DNA from: Shewanella sp. HN-41
GTDB lineage: Bacteria; Pseudomonadota; Gammaproteobacteria; Enterobacterales; Shewanellaceae
DNA length: 64,000 nucleotides
Reading direction: 5' to 3'
Assembly (NCBI RefSeq): GCF_000217915.1
Contig: NZ_AFOZ01000014.1
Span: 124,001-188,000 of the forward strand
How positions within the stretch are numbered: the stretch's first letter is position 1; every line of letters starts with the position of its first letter. Below the pieces are notes generated by a model. The model had not been told where the DNA came from and did no database searches. It saw only the letters and a program-made list of their open reading frames with translations. The position numbers were made by a program, and so were the translations under genes. Below are positions 38,848-50,224 of this stretch, one piece after another.

Positions 38848-40332
38848 TTAAAGCGCCTTTAAAATCGCTTCGACACTGGCTTTTGCATCCCCAAACAGCA
38901 TTTGGGTATTTTCTTTGAAGAACAGTGGGTTTTGCACGCCGGCATAACCTGTGTTCATCGAGCGTTTAAAGCCGATGACGTTTTGTGCTTTCCACACTTC
39001 GAGCACTGGCATGCCCGCGATGGGGCTACCTGGATCTTCCATCGCCGCGGGGTTAACCGTATCGTTCGCGCCAATGACCAGCACTACGTCTGTGTCATTA
39101 AAGTCTTCGTTGATTTCGTCCATTTCGAGCACGATATCGTAGGGGACCTTCGCTTCAGCGAGCAGTACGTTCATATGGCCGGGTAAACGGCCGGCAACGG
39201 GGTGGATACCGAAACGGACTTTCACGCCGCGATCTCGCAGTTTTTGGGTAATTTCAGCCACAGGATATTGCGCCTGCGCCACTGCCATACCGTAGCCTGG
39301 GGTGATGATCACAGAAGTCGCGTTTTTCAGCATATCCGCCACATCTTCGGCGTTGGTCTCGCGGTATTCGCCCATTTCTTCATCGCCAGATGAGGCCACA
39401 CCATCGGTGCCAAAACCACCTGCAATGACCGAAATAAACGAGCGATTCATCGCCTTACACATAATGTAAGACAGAATTGCACCCGATGAACCCACTAATG
39501 CGCCAACGACAATCAAGAGGTCGTTTGACAGCATAAAGCCCGCTGCCGCCGCTGCCCAACCTGAGTAGGAGTTCAGCATAGACACTACCACTGGCATATC
39601 TGCGCCGCCAATGGAGGCCACTAAATGCCAGCCAAAGGCGAAGGCAATCAAAGTCATCAACAGTAGTGCTGGCATACTGCCGCCCGTTTGTACGAAGTAC
39701 ACTAACAGGGCAAAAGATACTAATACCGCAACAAGGTTAAGTTTATGACGATGTGGCAGCATCAAAGGTTTCGATGAAATCAGCCCTCGCAGTTTACCAA
39801 AGGCAACGATAGAACCCGTGAAGGTCACTGCGCCGATAAAGATCCCGAGGAAGACTTCGACCAAGTGAATGTTAAGCATGGCGCCTGTGAGATGTTCTTT
39901 GCTGGCGGCCTTGGCCGCTTCGCTTAGGGCATCATGCACCGCAGCTAGGGTAGTGTTGATATCCCCGCCCACAGCGACGACCACTTGCGACACTTGCTCT
40001 GGATGTAAGTCGATAAAGCTGTTAAAACCCACCAATACTGCGGCCATACCCACAAAACTGTGAAGTACGGCGACCAGTTCAGGCATTTCAGTCATTTCGA
40101 CTTTCAGGGCTAAACGGACACCAATGGCACCACCGATCACCATGGCGACTAAAATCCATGCGACACCGCTAGTGTCTGGATTAAAAATGGTTGCCAGTAG
40201 GGCAATCGCCATACCTGTGATACCGAAAATGTTGCCGTGTTTTGCCGTCTCTTGCTTTGACAGTCCCGCGAGACTGAAGATGAAGAGAATGGCGGCAATA
40301 ATGTAAGCTGCTGTTACCAGTCCTTGAGACAC
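38848..40332 (-). CDS. pntB: NAD(P) transhydrogenase subunit beta
   Basis: PntB is the proton channel and NADP(H)-binding half of the membrane transhydrogenase. The 494-residue protein has about nine helices (residues 5-270), then the soluble dIII domain with [53 protein letters not shown] and [19 protein letters not shown]. It lies 11 bp after pntA on the same strand. The enzyme couples NADPH formation to the proton gradient. Confidence 0.96.
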   Translation of the reverse strand: MSQGLVTAAYIIAAILFIFSLAGLSKQETAKHGNIFGITGMAIALLATIFNPDTSGVAWILVAMVIGGAIGVRLALKVEMTEMPELVAVLHSFVGMAAVLVGFNSFIDLHPEQVSQVVVAVGGDINTTLAAVHDALSEAAKAASKEHLTGAMLNIHLVEVFLGIFIGAVTFTGSIVAFGKLRGLISSKPLMLPHRHKLNLVAVLVSFALLVYFVQTGGSMPALLLMTLIAFAFGWHLVASIGGADMPVVVSMLNSYSGWAAAAAGFMLSNDLLIVVGALVGSSGAILSYIMCKAMNRSFISVIAGGFGTDGVASSGDEEMGEYRETNAEDVADMLKNATSVIITPGYGMAVAQAQYPVAEITQKLRDRGVKVRFGIHPVAGRLPGHMNVLLAEAKVPYDIVLEMDEINEDFNDTDVVLVIGANDTVNPAAMEDPGSPIAGMPVLEVWKAQNVIGFKRSMNTGYAGVQNPLFFKENTQMLFGDAKASVEAILKAL

Positions 40333-40343
40333 GTTAAACCCCC

Positions 40344-41870
40344 TTAATCCTTACGGAACATCTTCAGCATGCGCTGAGTGACGGTAAAGCCACCGAAGAT
40401 GTTAATACTGGCGATCAGCACGGCGATAAACGCCAGTACGGTGACCAAAGTTGAACCCTGACCGATTTGCAGTAGGGCGCCGACCACGATAATGCCCGAA
40501 ATCGCGTTAGTGACTGACATCAAAGGTGTATGTAGTGAGTGGGATACGTTCCACACCACATAATAGCCGACGACGCAGGCAAGCAAGAATACCGTGAAAT
40601 GGGACAGGAACTCTGGCGGAGCAACCGATGCCACGGCAGCAAATCCGGCGATGCCTAAGGCGGCGAGCACGTATTTGAGCTTAGATGGCGCTTTCGGGGT
40701 GGTGTCTTTAGGCGCGATTTTCGCGGCAGGTTTTGCCGGCGCCGCTGAAACCGAAATCGGTGGCGGCGGGAAGGTCACTTCACCTTCTTTAATCACAGTC
40801 ATATTGCGCATGACCACATCATCGAAGTTGATGCTGGCTGTGCCGTCTTTGTCTTTACACATTAACTTCATCAGATTGACTAAGTTAGTGCCATAAAGCT
40901 GTGATGATTGTGCTGGTAGACGACCGGGAAGGTCGGTATAACCAATTACTTTGACGCCGTTCGGGGTGACAAACAGCTCACCCGATTGGGTGTATTCACA
41001 GTTACCGCCAGTCGCAGCGGCTAAATCGACGATCACAGAGCCGGACTTCATGCTATCGACCATTTCTTTGGTGATAAGCTTAGGCGCGGGACGACCTGGG
41101 ATTAGCGCCGTGGTGATGATGATATCGACTTCTTTGGCTTGCTCTGCAAACAGCGCCATTTCGGCGGCGATAAATTCATCCGACATGGTTTTAGCATAAC
41201 CGTCCGATGAACTGCCATCTTCGTTGGTGAAGTCGAGTTTAAGGAACTGGCCGCCCATAGATTCAATTTGCTCGGCCACTTCTAAGCGGGTATCGAAGGC
41301 GCGCACTATGGCACCAAGCGATCCAGCTGTACCAATAGCGGCAAGGCCTGCTACACCAGCACCAATCACTAACACTTTAGCGGGCGGCACTTTACCAGCA
41401 GCGGTAATTTGACCGGTAAAGAAACGGCCAAATTGATGCGCGGCTTCAACAACGGCGCGATATCCACCAATGTTGGCCATAGAGGAGAGGGCATCGAGTG
41501 ACTGGGCACGGGAGATGCGTGGCACCATGTCCATCGCCATCACGTTGATCTTGTGTTGAGATAGTTTCTCAACCAACTCAGGGTTTTGCGCAGGCCAAAT
41601 AAAGCTGACTAAGGTAGTACCCTCTTTAATTTGGTCAATTTCGGCATCGCTTGGGGCATTGACCTTAAAAATCAGCTCCGCTTGCCAAACGTCAGTTGTC
41701 ACTTTCGCGCCAGCAGCTTCAAAGGCCGCATCATCGAAGCTTGACAGTAGACCTGCATTGGCCTCAATAACAACTTCAAAGCCGAGTTTTCTAAGCTGCT
41801 CGACGGTGGCTGGGGTCGCGGCGACCCGAGTCTCACCGGCGAGACTCTCTCTCGGTATTCCAATTTGCAT
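40344..41870 (-). CDS. pntA: NAD(P) transhydrogenase subunit alpha
   Basis: The 508-residue protein has the NAD(H)-binding dI domain ([60 protein letters not shown]) followed by a Pro/Ala-rich linker near 380-400 and four C-terminal membrane helices. The frame is open upstream to 41972, but the ATG at 41870 has AGGGAG 5 bases before it and starts exactly as E. coli PntA does. It forms an operon with pntB. Confidence 0.96.
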   Translation of the reverse strand: MQIGIPRESLAGETRVAATPATVEQLRKLGFEVVIEANAGLLSSFDDAAFEAAGAKVTTDVWQAELIFKVNAPSDAEIDQIKEGTTLVSFIWPAQNPELVEKLSQHKINVMAMDMVPRISRAQSLDALSSMANIGGYRAVVEAAHQFGRFFTGQITAAGKVPPAKVLVIGAGVAGLAAIGTAGSLGAIVRAFDTRLEVAEQIESMGGQFLKLDFTNEDGSSSDGYAKTMSDEFIAAEMALFAEQAKEVDIIITTALIPGRPAPKLITKEMVDSMKSGSVIVDLAAATGGNCEYTQSGELFVTPNGVKVIGYTDLPGRLPAQSSQLYGTNLVNLMKLMCKDKDGTASINFDDVVMRNMTVIKEGEVTFPPPPISVSAAPAKPAAKIAPKDTTPKAPSKLKYVLAALGIAGFAAVASVAPPEFLSHFTVFLLACVVGYYVVWNVSHSLHTPLMSVTNAISGIIVVGALLQIGQGSTLVTVLAFIAVLIASINIFGGFTVTQRMLKMFRKD

Positions 41871-42195
41871 GATTACTCCCTGATGGTTTGTATAATCGTT
41901 CCGCCTGAGCGCTTCCCCTGAGCTAAACCTAGGTAGGGCTAGGTCGCAGTAAGAATTAACTCGTCTATTCAATCGCGGTAAGTTAGCGCATTAAATCTGG
42001 GCATGAAATTTGTGCTTTTAAAACAAACTTCTCTGCGAGCAACAAAAGGTCACTGTACAGCAGGCTCTTCACCATTGTGGCAATACTTTGGTTTGACACA
42101 AGCGCATATTGCTCAAGCTGGTCGTTTCTATACTGGTCGGATCAAAAACTTTTAACCAGTGCACACTTTTGTAGCCTAAATTTTGCACTTTGTAT

Positions 42196-42210
42196 ATTCC
42201 AAAATGGAAT
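42196..42210. promoter_or_regulatory. Candidate CysB (LysR-type) site upstream of cysJ
   Basis: ATTCCAAAATGGAAT is a perfect palindrome with the T-N11-A spacing of LysR-type operators, 81-95 bp before the cysJ ATG. CysB is the expected LysR-type activator of cysJIH. No other gene is seen in the 420 bp between pntA and cysJ. Confidence 0.45.
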
Positions 42211-42290
42211 TAAAAATCAAATTTTATTCTTTTTTGCTTTTCTTAAACCGCGATAAGCTGATGGACATTACACTGTCATAGGGCCGTCTC

Positions 42291-44087
42291 ATGTTGTTAA
42301 AAGAACTTTCATCGCTGGCTTCGCCATTGTCTCAAGGGCAAGTCGATAAGCTAAAACAACTCACTTCTGAGTTAAGTGCTGTGCAACTGGCTTGGGTGAG
42401 TGGCTATCTTGCCGCAACGGCCAATGCAGGCCAGCTAGCGCCAGTGGCTGACGCTCAAACCGCGCAGACTGTGACGATTCTCTATGGCAGCCAAACTGGT
42501 AATGGTCGTGGTATCGCCAAAGCGCTCGCCGATAAGGCACAGGCGCAAGGTTATGCGGTCAATCTGGCCTCTATGGGCGAATACAATGTTCGCCAACTTA
42601 AGCAAGAAACTGTGCTCTTGCTGGTGGTCAGTACCCATGGTGAAGGTGAAGCGCCGGATGATGCGATTGAATTACATAAGTTTTTAGCATCGAAACGCGC
42701 ACCTAAGTTAGACAATCTACACTACTCAGTGCTGGCGTTGGGGGATTCTAGCTATGAGTTCTTCTGCCAAACGGGTAAGGATTTTAATGCCCGCCTAGCG
42801 GCTCTGGGCGCTAAGTCATTATTACCTTTGATTGAATGCGATGTTGATTATGAAGCGGCCGCGGGTCAGTGGCATGCCGATGTATTGGAGGCCGTTAAGC
42901 CTTTAATCCAAACATCTTCTGCGAGCGTGGTCTCAATTGGCACGGCTAAAGTATCGGCTGAAAGCGAATTTACTAAGCAAAACCCCTATAGCGCCGAAGT
43001 GTTAGTCAGCCAGAAAATTACCGGCCGTGGTTCAGACCGAGATGTGCGCCATGTTGAAATTGACTTAGGGGATTCAGGTTTAAGCTATCAAGCGGGTGAC
43101 GCCCTCGGTGTTTGGTTTAGCAATGATGAAGCCTTAGTTGGGGAGATTTTAACGGCTTTGTCACTCTCGGCCGATGAGCAAGTGGTTGTTGGGGCTGAGC
43201 CATTGACCCTTAAGCAGGCCTTAGTCGATAAGAAAGAATTGACCCAGTTATACCCTGGATTAGTCAAAGCTTGGGCTGAACTGAGTGGCAATGAAGTTCT
43301 GCTGGCATTGAGCGAAGATAAAGAGCAAGTGCGTCAGTTTATTCTTAAGCATCAGTTGGCGGACTTAATTACCCTATATCCATTAGCAACCCCTGTGACT
43401 TTGAATGCGACAAAGCTGCTTGAGTTACTGCGGCCATTAACCCCAAGACTCTACTCTATCGCCTCAAGTCAAAGTGAAGTCGAAACTGAAGTTCACTTAA
43501 CAGTGGCCTTAGTGGAAGATGAGCGTCACGGCGCAGCTCGTTTTGGCGGTGCGTCACACTTCTTAGCCTCGGCGCAGGAAGGCACTCAAGTTAAAGTTTA
43601 TGTTGAGTCGAACAAGCATTTCCGTTTACCCGAAAACCCAGAAACACCAGTGATCATGATCGGTCCTGGTACAGGTGTTGCGCCGTTCCGTGCCTTTATG
43701 CAGGAACGTGTGGCACAAGGGATCCAAGGCGATAGCTGGTTATTCTTCGGTAACCCACACTTTGAGCAGGATTTCTTGTATCAAACCGAGTGGCAACAGT
43801 ATTTGAAAAATGGCGATCTCAGCCGTATCGACGTGGCGTTCTCGCGCGATCAAGCCCATAAAATATATGTGCAGCACCGCATTAAAGAGCAAGGCCAAGC
43901 CCTGTGGCAATGGTTGCAAAACGGTGCGCATCTCTACATTTGTGGTGATGCCGAACGTATGGCAAAAGATGTTCACCAAGCTTTGATTGAGGTGGCTGTT
44001 GAAGTCGGTGGTTTAAATAGCGAAGCGGCAGAAGCCTATTTTGAAACACTGCGCAGCGATAAACGTTACCAAAAAGACGTGTATTAA
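42291..44087 (+). CDS. cysJ: Sulfite reductase flavoprotein subunit CysJ
   Basis: CysJ passes electrons from NADPH through FAD and FMN to CysI. The 598-residue protein has a flavodoxin domain (about 65-200; TILYGSQTGNGRGIAKALA, STHGEGEAPDD, LGDSSYEFFCQTGKDFN) and a ferredoxin-reductase domain (about 235-598; RLYSIASS, GPGTGVAPFRAFMQERV, YICGDAERMAKDVHQAL, ending DKRYQKDVY). It is the first gene of cysJIH. Confidence 0.97.
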   Translation: MLLKELSSLASPLSQGQVDKLKQLTSELSAVQLAWVSGYLAATANAGQLAPVADAQTAQTVTILYGSQTGNGRGIAKALADKAQAQGYAVNLASMGEYNVRQLKQETVLLLVVSTHGEGEAPDDAIELHKFLASKRAPKLDNLHYSVLALGDSSYEFFCQTGKDFNARLAALGAKSLLPLIECDVDYEAAAGQWHADVLEAVKPLIQTSSASVVSIGTAKVSAESEFTKQNPYSAEVLVSQKITGRGSDRDVRHVEIDLGDSGLSYQAGDALGVWFSNDEALVGEILTALSLSADEQVVVGAEPLTLKQALVDKKELTQLYPGLVKAWAELSGNEVLLALSEDKEQVRQFILKHQLADLITLYPLATPVTLNATKLLELLRPLTPRLYSIASSQSEVETEVHLTVALVEDERHGAARFGGASHFLASAQEGTQVKVYVESNKHFRLPENPETPVIMIGPGTGVAPFRAFMQERVAQGIQGDSWLFFGNPHFEQDFLYQTEWQQYLKNGDLSRIDVAFSRDQAHKIYVQHRIKEQGQALWQWLQNGAHLYICGDAERMAKDVHQALIEVAVEVGGLNSEAAEAYFETLRSDKRYQKDVY

Positions 44088-44183
44088 TCTCAATCAGATG
44101 CGCATATAAGAAACGCATAAGAATAGCCAAAACTGCACGCCATAAGCTGTGCAGTAGCAAAATGAATTTAAGAGGCCGTTGCC

Positions 44184-45881
44184 ATGAGTGAGCAAAAGTT
44201 AGCATTAAACGAATACCTAAAGACCGACAGTGATTACCTGCGCGGGACAATTAAAGAAGGTTTAGATTCTTCGGTAACGGGCAGTTTTAGCGACGGCGAT
44301 CAGCAGCTAATCAAGTTTCATGGCTTTTACCAGCAGGATGACCGCGATTTACGTAACGAACGTAAAGAGCAAAAACTCGAGCCCTTATATAGCTTTATGT
44401 TGCGTGCCCGTGTACCTGGCGGTATCTGTACTCCACAGCAGTGGTTAGGTGTGGACAAAATTGCCTCGACCTTAACCAGCTCGAACAGCATTCGTTTGAC
44501 GACCCGCCAAACCTTTCAATACCACGGTATTCCTAAGCGTAACTTGAAGACCATTATTCAAGACTTAGATCGTGAAGCACTGGATTCAATTGCCGCCTGT
44601 GGTGACGTTAACCGTAACGTGATGTGTAACCCCAATCCGGTGGAATCGAAACTGCATGAGCAAGCTTATGCGGTGGCGAAACAACTGTCTGACCATCTGC
44701 TGCCACACACTCGTGCCTATGCCGAAATTTGGTTAGATGAAGAAAAGTTACTCACGACCGAAGATGAAATCGTCGAACCTGTGTATGGCAAAACTTATCT
44801 GCCACGTAAGTTCAAAATGGCAGTTGCGGTTCCTCCCGATAACGATGTTGACGTTTACACTAACGATTTAGGCTTTATCGCCGTGGCCGAAAACGGCGAG
44901 CTGGTTGGCTTTAACTTAACTGCGGGCGGCGGCATGGGCTCGACCCATGGCGAAGTAGAAACTTTCCCACGCCTGGCGGACGACTTTGGTTTTATCAAAA
45001 CTGAAGATGTGATGAAGTTTGCCGAAGCCGTGATGACAGTGCAACGCGACTGGGGAAATCGCTCTAACCGTAAACGTTCACGCCTTAAGTACACTATCGT
45101 CGACCATGGCTATGAGAAGTTTAAAGCCGAAGTCGAACTGCGTGCTGGGGTGAAGTTTGAACCTAAGCGTGAGGTCGTGATCGGCGATCGCGGCGATCGT
45201 TATGGTTGGGTCGAAGGCGTTGACGGTAAGTGGCATTTAACCTTATTTATCGAAAGCGGTCGCATTAAAGATCTACCGGGGCAAACCCTGCAAACCGGGC
45301 TGCGTGAAATTGCTAAGATCCACAAAGGCGATTTCCGCATGACCTCGAATCAAAACATGATCATCGCAGGTGTCGCGGCAGAAGATAAGGCCACGATTGA
45401 AGGCTTAGCCCGTAAACACGGGTTACTTGGCCAAGTGTTGACACAAACCCGCGGTCATTCTATTGCCTGTGTGGCCTTGCCGACGTGTCCATTAGCGATG
45501 GCGGAAGCCGAGCGTTATTTCCCTGAGTTTATCGATCATATCGATGCACTGCAGGCAAAACACGGCATCAGTGAGCAAGCGATTGTGGTGCGGATGACGG
45601 GTTGTCCTAACGGCTGTGCCCGTCCATTTGCCGCTGAAATTGGCCTTGTGGGTAAGGCGCCCGGTCGCTATAACTTGTACTTAGGTGCAAGCTTTGAAGG
45701 GACTCGACTGAACAAGATGCACAGAGAAAATATCCAAGAGGCGGAAATTCTCGCCGAGTTGGATGCCCTGTTTGGCCGCTACGCAGTTGAGCGTGATGCT
45801 GGCGAAACCTTTGGTAACTTCACCGTCCGTGTGGGCGTAGTGAAGGCGGTAATCGATGCCGCTAAGGATTTTCATGGCTGA
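44184..45881 (+). CDS. cysI: Sulfite reductase hemoprotein subunit CysI
   Basis: CysI reduces sulfite to sulfide on coupled sirohaem and 4Fe-4S centres. The 565-residue protein contains both duplicated ferredoxin-like halves ([26 protein letters not shown], then [14 protein letters not shown]) and the four cluster cysteines in [20 protein letters not shown] and [11 protein letters not shown]. It lies 96 bp after cysJ and overlaps the start of cysH. Its sirohaem precursor comes from cobA at 53 kb. Confidence 0.97.
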   Translation: MSEQKLALNEYLKTDSDYLRGTIKEGLDSSVTGSFSDGDQQLIKFHGFYQQDDRDLRNERKEQKLEPLYSFMLRARVPGGICTPQQWLGVDKIASTLTSSNSIRLTTRQTFQYHGIPKRNLKTIIQDLDREALDSIAACGDVNRNVMCNPNPVESKLHEQAYAVAKQLSDHLLPHTRAYAEIWLDEEKLLTTEDEIVEPVYGKTYLPRKFKMAVAVPPDNDVDVYTNDLGFIAVAENGELVGFNLTAGGGMGSTHGEVETFPRLADDFGFIKTEDVMKFAEAVMTVQRDWGNRSNRKRSRLKYTIVDHGYEKFKAEVELRAGVKFEPKREVVIGDRGDRYGWVEGVDGKWHLTLFIESGRIKDLPGQTLQTGLREIAKIHKGDFRMTSNQNMIIAGVAAEDKATIEGLARKHGLLGQVLTQTRGHSIACVALPTCPLAMAEAERYFPEFIDHIDALQAKHGISEQAIVVRMTGCPNGCARPFAAEIGLVGKAPGRYNLYLGASFEGTRLNKMHRENIQEAEILAELDALFGRYAVERDAGETFGNFTVRVGVVKAVIDAAKDFHG

Positions 45882-46656
45882 TCTTGAGCAAAAAAACAGT
45901 GATGCAGTACCGACTGTGGTCAGCACGGCCGAGTTAACGGCGCTATTGAGTGCGCCCAAGGCAGAGCAAGCGATAGAGCTTGAGCGCATAAATCAGTTCT
46001 TAGCCGGATTGAGCGCACAGGAGCGAGTACTATGGGGCTTAACTTATTTGCCCGGTAACCATGCACTGTCCTCAAGCTTTGGTATTCAAGCCGCCGTAAT
46101 GCTGCATATGGTGAGTCAGGCACAGGCGAATATTCCGGTTATCCTCACGGATACGGGTTATTTGTTCCCTGAGACCTATCAGTTTATCGATGAGCTGACC
46201 GAGCGTTTATCGCTGAATCTAAAAGTGTACCAAGCGGCGATGACATCGGCATGGCAAGAGGCACGCTTTGGTAAGTTGTGGGAACAAGGGTTAGACGGGT
46301 TGGAGCAATACAACCGTTTAAACAAAGTTGAGCCTATGCAACGGGCCTTAGCCGAGCTTGAAGTCGGCACTTGGTTTGCTGGGCTGAGACGTAGCCAAGC
46401 CAGCACCCGTGAGGCGTTGCCGATACTGGCGATTCATGGTACTCGCTTTAAGTTATTGCCGATTATCGAGTGGTCGAATAAAGATGTGCATCTATATTTG
46501 ACTCAATTTGACTTGCCGTACCATCCACTTTGGGACCAAGGCTATGTTTCTGTGGGGGATACCCATTCGAGCAAACCACTCGAATTAGGGATGACTGAAG
46601 AAGAAACTCGCTTTAATGGGCTAAAACGTGAGTGCGGTCTGCACTACGAAATCTAG
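45874..46656 (+). CDS. cysH: Phosphoadenylyl-sulfate (PAPS) reductase CysH
   Basis: CysH reduces PAPS to sulfite using thioredoxin. The 260-residue protein has [32 protein letters not shown] and [13 protein letters not shown], and ends with the catalytic ECGLHYEI. It lacks the extra cysteine pairs of APS reductases, so PAPS is the substrate. The start [10 protein letters not shown] at 45874 lies inside the end of cysI, indicating coupling. A terminator follows. Confidence 0.96.
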   Translation: MADLEQKNSDAVPTVVSTAELTALLSAPKAEQAIELERINQFLAGLSAQERVLWGLTYLPGNHALSSSFGIQAAVMLHMVSQAQANIPVILTDTGYLFPETYQFIDELTERLSLNLKVYQAAMTSAWQEARFGKLWEQGLDGLEQYNRLNKVEPMQRALAELEVGTWFAGLRRSQASTREALPILAIHGTRFKLLPIIEWSNKDVHLYLTQFDLPYHPLWDQGYVSVGDTHSSKPLELGMTEEETRFNGLKRECGLHYEI

Positions 46657-46678
46657 TTATCTTATTGATTTAAATAAT

Positions 46679-46708
46679 AAACACCTCGATTCTGTTCGGG
46701 GTGTTTTT
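46679..46708 (+). terminator. Terminator of cysJIH
   Basis: AAACACCTCG and CGGGGTGTTTTT form a 10-bp stem with one G-T pair and an 8-base loop, followed by a T-tract. Confidence 0.85.
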
Positions 46709-47365
46709 GTTTGTAGTTTTAGCATTTGATTGTTGCATGATTTTTAAGCGAGTGAATGGTTGCATCACCCTAGCTGTCATTTTGTCGTCATCAAAGTGAG
46801 ATAAATTTGATTTTCATATAGTTAACTAATGTATTTTTATTGCCTTAAAAAATATTGTACATTTTTACTCACAGAGTTATGCACATTAATCCAGTTTGAG
46901 CTATATTTCGAAGTTCCCGTAGATAGTCTTGGGGGAATTTACTGTAAAAATTCGATTTAATCGGTATTTTGCGATGTTAAGTTGTTGAATGTTGTTATTT
47001 ATGGGCTTAGTTTGTCGTATAACAATATAACGAGGCTGAATGCAGTAAATGTTCCAAAGGACCTCGCTCGCACTCGCGAGTATCAAGCAGTTTGATTGAC
47101 TTGCTAGCACTCGTTAATCAGTCATCTTCACCTCGGTCAGCTGTCGTCAAAGCTGCCGAGGTTGAGTTTAGCCCGCTTCAATCATGTTGGCACCATCCCT
47201 TAATCTTTTGTTCCTATTGCTGTTTTTGCTCGGTTTATTGCTTAATTTATGACAAGATACTGACCTGAGTGTCGATGCATACCTTGCTATAAATTGTAAG
47301 ATAACTATCACAAAATATATGATTAATAAGAAAAATAATGAATTCACCCCAATGGGTATATTTGA
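46709..47365. other. Gene-free interval with a strong hairpin (47130-47162)
   Basis: No convincing ORF was found in about 650 bp. The left two thirds is AT-rich. Around 47060-47165 the composition changes: CTCGCTCGCACTCGCGAG can fold, and ACCTCGG-T-CAGCT pairs with AGCTG-CCGAGGT around an 8-base loop, one bulge apart. A small RNA or a degraded mobile fragment is possible. Confidence 0.45.
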
Positions 47366-48151
47366 ATGAGCGCACCTTTGTATGCGATGCGCGATCATGT
47401 CAATCGTCCCGCTACTGGCAAAGTAAATCCTCCTGCGCCTAAATCGGGAAAGCGAGGCTTTAAGCGATTGTTTGCTTGGATAGGCAAAATAATATTTTGG
47501 CTATGGCTAAGTTCAATTCTGATCGTTGTGTTATTTCGTTTTGTCGACCCTCCTATGTGGACTTGGCGCATTGAACGTGCCTTATTTCCACCGGCTGCTA
47601 TTTCCGAGGTGCGGCATCAGTGGCGCGAGCTTGAGCAAATTTCCTCCGAGTTGCAATTAGCCGTGATTGCCGCCGAGGATCAGAAGTTTGCTAACCATAG
47701 TGGTTTTGATCTTGCTGCAATAAGCTCAGCACTCGAATACAACCAAAAAGGAAATAAAGTGCGGGGCGCCAGCACCTTGAGTCAGCAGGCGGCAAAGAAT
47801 CTGTTTATGTGGTCGAGCCGCAGCTTTTTACGTAAGGGAATAGAGGCTTGGTTTACTCTGCTAATGGAGCTGATTTGGGATAAGTCCCGCATCCTTGAGG
47901 TGTATTTAAATATTGTCGAATTTGGCCCTGGAATTTACGGGGCCGAAGCCGCATCTAAGCATTATTTTGGTAAGAGTGCGGTCAAACTAAACCGTTATGA
48001 GGCTTCTTTACTGGCGGCGGTGTTGCCCAACCCTTGGCGTTATAAAGTGTCACCGCCATCGCCCTATGTGCAGCAGCGTTCGGCTTGGATCCGCAAGCAA
48101 ATGCGCCAGCTCGGTGATATTACCCTTAAAAAAGTCCATGGGGCGGAATAG
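47366..48151 (+). CDS. mtgA: Monofunctional peptidoglycan glycosyltransferase MtgA
   Basis: MtgA polymerises lipid II into glycan strands at the inner membrane. The 261-residue protein has a basic N-terminus, one membrane helix ([19 protein letters not shown] at about 38-56) and a GT51 domain with [12 protein letters not shown] (the catalytic Glu), [41 protein letters not shown] and [21 protein letters not shown]. There is no transpeptidase domain. An alternative start is the ATG at 47387. Confidence 0.94.
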   Translation: MSAPLYAMRDHVNRPATGKVNPPAPKSGKRGFKRLFAWIGKIIFWLWLSSILIVVLFRFVDPPMWTWRIERALFPPAAISEVRHQWRELEQISSELQLAVIAAEDQKFANHSGFDLAAISSALEYNQKGNKVRGASTLSQQAAKNLFMWSSRSFLRKGIEAWFTLLMELIWDKSRILEVYLNIVEFGPGIYGAEAASKHYFGKSAVKLNRYEASLLAAVLPNPWRYKVSPPSPYVQQRSAWIRKQMRQLGDITLKKVHGAE

Positions 48152-48374
48152 GCCTCGGCTGAGTATGGTGAGTTTTTTATAAATGCCTGACTTAACCACC
48201 GGCGGCTTAGGGAACTTTTATGACCGAGTTAAATAAAGGTTAGTATTAATAGGCGTTAATGGTTTGAGTGCCTAGCCTGTTCGCTTCTGTATCGGTTTAA
48301 TGTTAAATTGTCGGGCAAATTTTACACCTTAGTTTTCTGATTTTACATTATCTGCGTAAGGGATATGTAATTCA

Positions 48375-48398
48375 AATACCTAGGGTACTTTAGGTATT
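48375..48398. promoter_or_regulatory. Inverted repeat AATACCTA-N8-TAGGTATT
   Basis: Two perfect 8-bp arms 8 bp apart lie 42-65 bp before the following gene, in a likely promoter region. It resembles an operator for a dimeric regulator; the regulator is unknown. Confidence 0.45.
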
Positions 48399-48439
48399 GT
48401 TTTCATAAAATTGAATTGTCATAAAATGGAGTTTTTTAG

Positions 48440-50176
48440 ATGAAAAAGATGGTCATTGCTGCAGCGATAATTGCAGCGGGTGCAGGGGCTTATTGGTACA
48501 CACAGCATGGAGCAAGCTTGAGTGCCTCAGCCAATCCTTTGCTAGATTATGTGCCTGCAGATACGCCCGTGTTTTCTGGGCAGTTAAAGCCATTTCCGTT
48601 AAAAGCGTACCTACAGTCGATTTCTGGCAATTACCAGCAATATCCAACGGATGCCCTCGCAGAATTGGGTGAACTCGATAGCCCGATGGGCAAGTTCTTT
48701 GTGAGCCTCTATCAGCAGTATATGGAGGGTATTAAAGAACCTGCCGTATTACTAAAAACCTTCGGTTTAGCCGATGAAGTGAAATCATATTTCTATACTC
48801 TCGGTGCTTTGCCTGTTTTTAAAATAGAGATGAATCAAGCCGCCGCTTTTTGGGCTGTGCTGGATAAAGCCGAAAAGGACAGTGCTGTAACCCATGAGGT
48901 GCGTCAAATTGGTGGCGTAGATTATCGCGCTTACGCCTTATCCGATGTGGATTCGACTGAAAAAGCAGATCTCTTATTCGCCCATAGGGACGGGATTTTA
49001 ACCGTGACTTTCAGCACTTCGGTGACTGAGCCGGAATTGTTAGAAATGGCGCTTGGATTGAAGAAAGCGCCACAATCGCTCGCCTCTTCCGGCATACTGC
49101 AAGAGATCATTAAGACCCATGGTTTTACGGAAGATAGCATCAGCTTTATCAACCATGTGGAAATTGTAAAGGCGTTGACCTCAGCCGATAGCAATATGTT
49201 ATCTAAGCAGTTGACGAAGTTTTTTGCTAATGAAAACGCCGGTGAAGATCCATTAGCGCAAATTAGAACACCTGAATGTCGCACCGAATTAACGGCCATT
49301 GCCGCAAACTGGCCACGCACAGTTGCGGGTTTAACCGCGTTTTCTGTGACAGAAAAAGAAAGCCATATGGCAGCCTCTTTTGTGATTGAAACTAAGAATC
49401 AGCCGATTCTTGCGGCCATGCAAAAAATGCGTGGTTTCATTCCTGCTCACTTAGCCGATATCGATAGTACTATCTTCTCTATGGGATTGGGCCTCGATGT
49501 TAATGAAGTCGCGCCTTCACTCACGGCGATTTGGGACGATCTACAAAAGCCGATGTTAACCTGTGCCCCACTGGCTGAGTTACAAGCCGAATTGAGTCAG
49601 CAGAGCCCAGCAATGCTTGGCATGTTTACGGGCATGGCAAATGGCGTGAAGGGCATGAGTGTTTCATTATTCGATTATAAAATGAGTTCGCAGGATCAAG
49701 AGCCTAAGTTAGAAAGCTTAGATGCTTTAGTGAGCCTCAGCGCCGATAATCCATCGATGTTATTTAATATGGTTAAACCCTTCGCACCTATGCTTGCCGA
49801 AGTGCAGTTGGCCGAAAATGGAGAGGCAACGGATTTATCGCCAGTATTTATGTTGCCACCCGAATTGGGTATCAAGCCAATGCTGGCGATTAAAGGCCAA
49901 CACTTAGTGATTTACAGTGGAGATAAAGGTTTAGCCCAGGCCAATAAGTTAGCGGTCGAAAAAATCGCGGCAAATGGCCTCTATAGCATGTCGGCGGATT
50001 ACGGAAAAATATTTACTCCTGTGCTGACACTGTTAGAAATGAGTGGCGAACCCATCCCTGAAGAATTCCAAATGTTGAAGGATTACAACATGCGCGTTCA
50101 AATGAGTTTCGATGTCAATAAGCAAGGGTTAGTCTTCGGCTCGGTGATGAATGCTAAGGCTGGCGATAACAAGTAA
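48440..50176 (+). CDS. Large conserved hypothetical membrane-anchored or periplasmic protein
   Basis: I do not recognise a characterised family. The 578-residue product has an N-terminal hydrophobic segment (MKKMVIAAAIIAAGAGAYWY) that is an anchor or uncleaved signal, then LLDYVPADTPVFSGQLKPFPL and a long acidic alpha/beta body resembling DUF3352-like substrate-free proteins. No catalytic motif is visible. GGAG lies 7 bases before the ATG. It is monocistronic, with an inverted repeat in front and a strong terminator behind. Confidence 0.7.
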   Translation: MKKMVIAAAIIAAGAGAYWYTQHGASLSASANPLLDYVPADTPVFSGQLKPFPLKAYLQSISGNYQQYPTDALAELGELDSPMGKFFVSLYQQYMEGIKEPAVLLKTFGLADEVKSYFYTLGALPVFKIEMNQAAAFWAVLDKAEKDSAVTHEVRQIGGVDYRAYALSDVDSTEKADLLFAHRDGILTVTFSTSVTEPELLEMALGLKKAPQSLASSGILQEIIKTHGFTEDSISFINHVEIVKALTSADSNMLSKQLTKFFANENAGEDPLAQIRTPECRTELTAIAANWPRTVAGLTAFSVTEKESHMAASFVIETKNQPILAAMQKMRGFIPAHLADIDSTIFSMGLGLDVNEVAPSLTAIWDDLQKPMLTCAPLAELQAELSQQSPAMLGMFTGMANGVKGMSVSLFDYKMSSQDQEPKLESLDALVSLSADNPSMLFNMVKPFAPMLAEVQLAENGEATDLSPVFMLPPELGIKPMLAIKGQHLVIYSGDKGLAQANKLAVEKIAANGLYSMSADYGKIFTPVLTLLEMSGEPIPEEFQMLKDYNMRVQMSFDVNKQGLVFGSVMNAKAGDNK

Positions 50177-50191
50177 GCCGATACCTGCCAT

Positions 50192-50220
50192 AAAAAAGCC
50201 AGCCTAGTGCTGGCTTTTTT
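50192..50220. terminator. Bidirectional terminator
   Basis: AAAAAAGCCAGC, loop CTAGT and GCTGGCTTTTTT form a perfect 12-bp stem between convergent genes. Confidence 0.92.
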
Positions 50221-50224
50221 ATGG

